A stretch of 64,000 bases of DNA from Marinobacter excellens HL-55 (GTDB taxonomy: Bacteria > Pseudomonadota > Gammaproteobacteria > Pseudomonadales > Oleiphilaceae): positions 189,080 to 253,079 of the forward strand of contig LJZQ01000002.1 of NCBI GenBank assembly GCA_001314845.1, given 5' to 3'. The notes under the pieces were generated by a model. The model had not been told where the DNA came from. It searched no databases and saw only the letters and a list, made by a program, of their open reading frames with translations. This document shows, piece after piece, positions 62,191-64,000 of this stretch. The stretch's first letter is position 1. Each line of letters begins with the position of its first letter. Position numbers and translations under genes: made by a program.

Positions 62191-64000
<1,810 letters not shown>

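Overview
This window looks like a chromosomal segment of a marine, Marinobacter-like gammaproteobacterium. The grounds are the methylcitrate operon of the AcnD/PrpF type, the ffs-dnaX-ybaB-recR synteny, the YcgL/YcgN pair next to RNase D, and a complete XrtA exosortase (PEP-CTERM) exopolysaccharide locus. I assigned this from gene content and protein character only; no database search was possible.

Layout. (1) 1-2.4 kb: end of a flippase-like membrane protein, a RibD-C reductase, a small orphan protein and galU. (2) 2.6-9.6 kb: propionate (2-methylcitrate) catabolism operon GntR regulator-prpB-prpC-acnD-prpF. Its intercistronic gaps carry five copies of a GGGGTC-type palindrome, and operator-like palindromes lie upstream of the regulator. 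(3) 9.8-42.7 kb: the XrtA exopolysaccharide locus. It contains the initiating polyprenyl glycosylphosphotransferase, export lipoprotein, chain-length protein, a BY-kinase-like protein with a degenerate P-loop, an outer-membrane barrel, two deacetylases, eight cytoplasmic glycosyltransferases plus one GT-C enzyme, a CapK-like adenylate-forming enzyme, Wzx, Wzy/ligase, an asparagine-synthase-like amidotransferase, two GNAT-fold proteins and exosortase A. (4) Inside it, 21.3-28.1 kb: a divergent module with the same enzyme set that makes decaprenyl-phospho-D-arabinose in mycobacteria (UbiA transferase, PAP2-type phosphatase, DprE1, DprE2, GtrA), plus a GT-C transferase with an N-terminal Asp pair and an unknown secreted protein. 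(5) 42.7-53.1 kb, minus strand: a ninth glycosyltransferase, one PEP-CTERM protein with a strong sigma-54 promoter, a PA14/TSP3/FN3 lipoprotein, and prsT, prsR, prsK. (6) 53.2-64 kb: housekeeping genes (epimerase, acyltransferase, mutarotase, 2OG oxygenase, 4.5S RNA, dnaX, ybaB, recR, rnd, ycgL, ycgN, a membrane protein and a truncated VWA protein ending in a Pro-Glu hexanucleotide repeat).

How it fits together. PrsK/PrsR is a two-component system whose sigma-54 activator should drive the promoter found upstream of the PEP-CTERM gene. The secreted PEP-CTERM protein is processed by XrtA, and the neighbouring Wzx/Wzy machinery makes the exopolysaccharide that accompanies it. The arabinose-type module suggests that a lipid-linked pentofuranose (probably D-Araf) is made, flipped and transferred in the periplasm, onto either the polysaccharide or a protein. 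This is the most interesting hypothesis in the window.

Limits. No tRNA, rRNA, CRISPR array or insertion sequence was seen. No gene-free stretch exceeds 300 bases. Start sites were moved inward from the longest ORF where ribosome-binding sites, signal peptides or family start points supported it.
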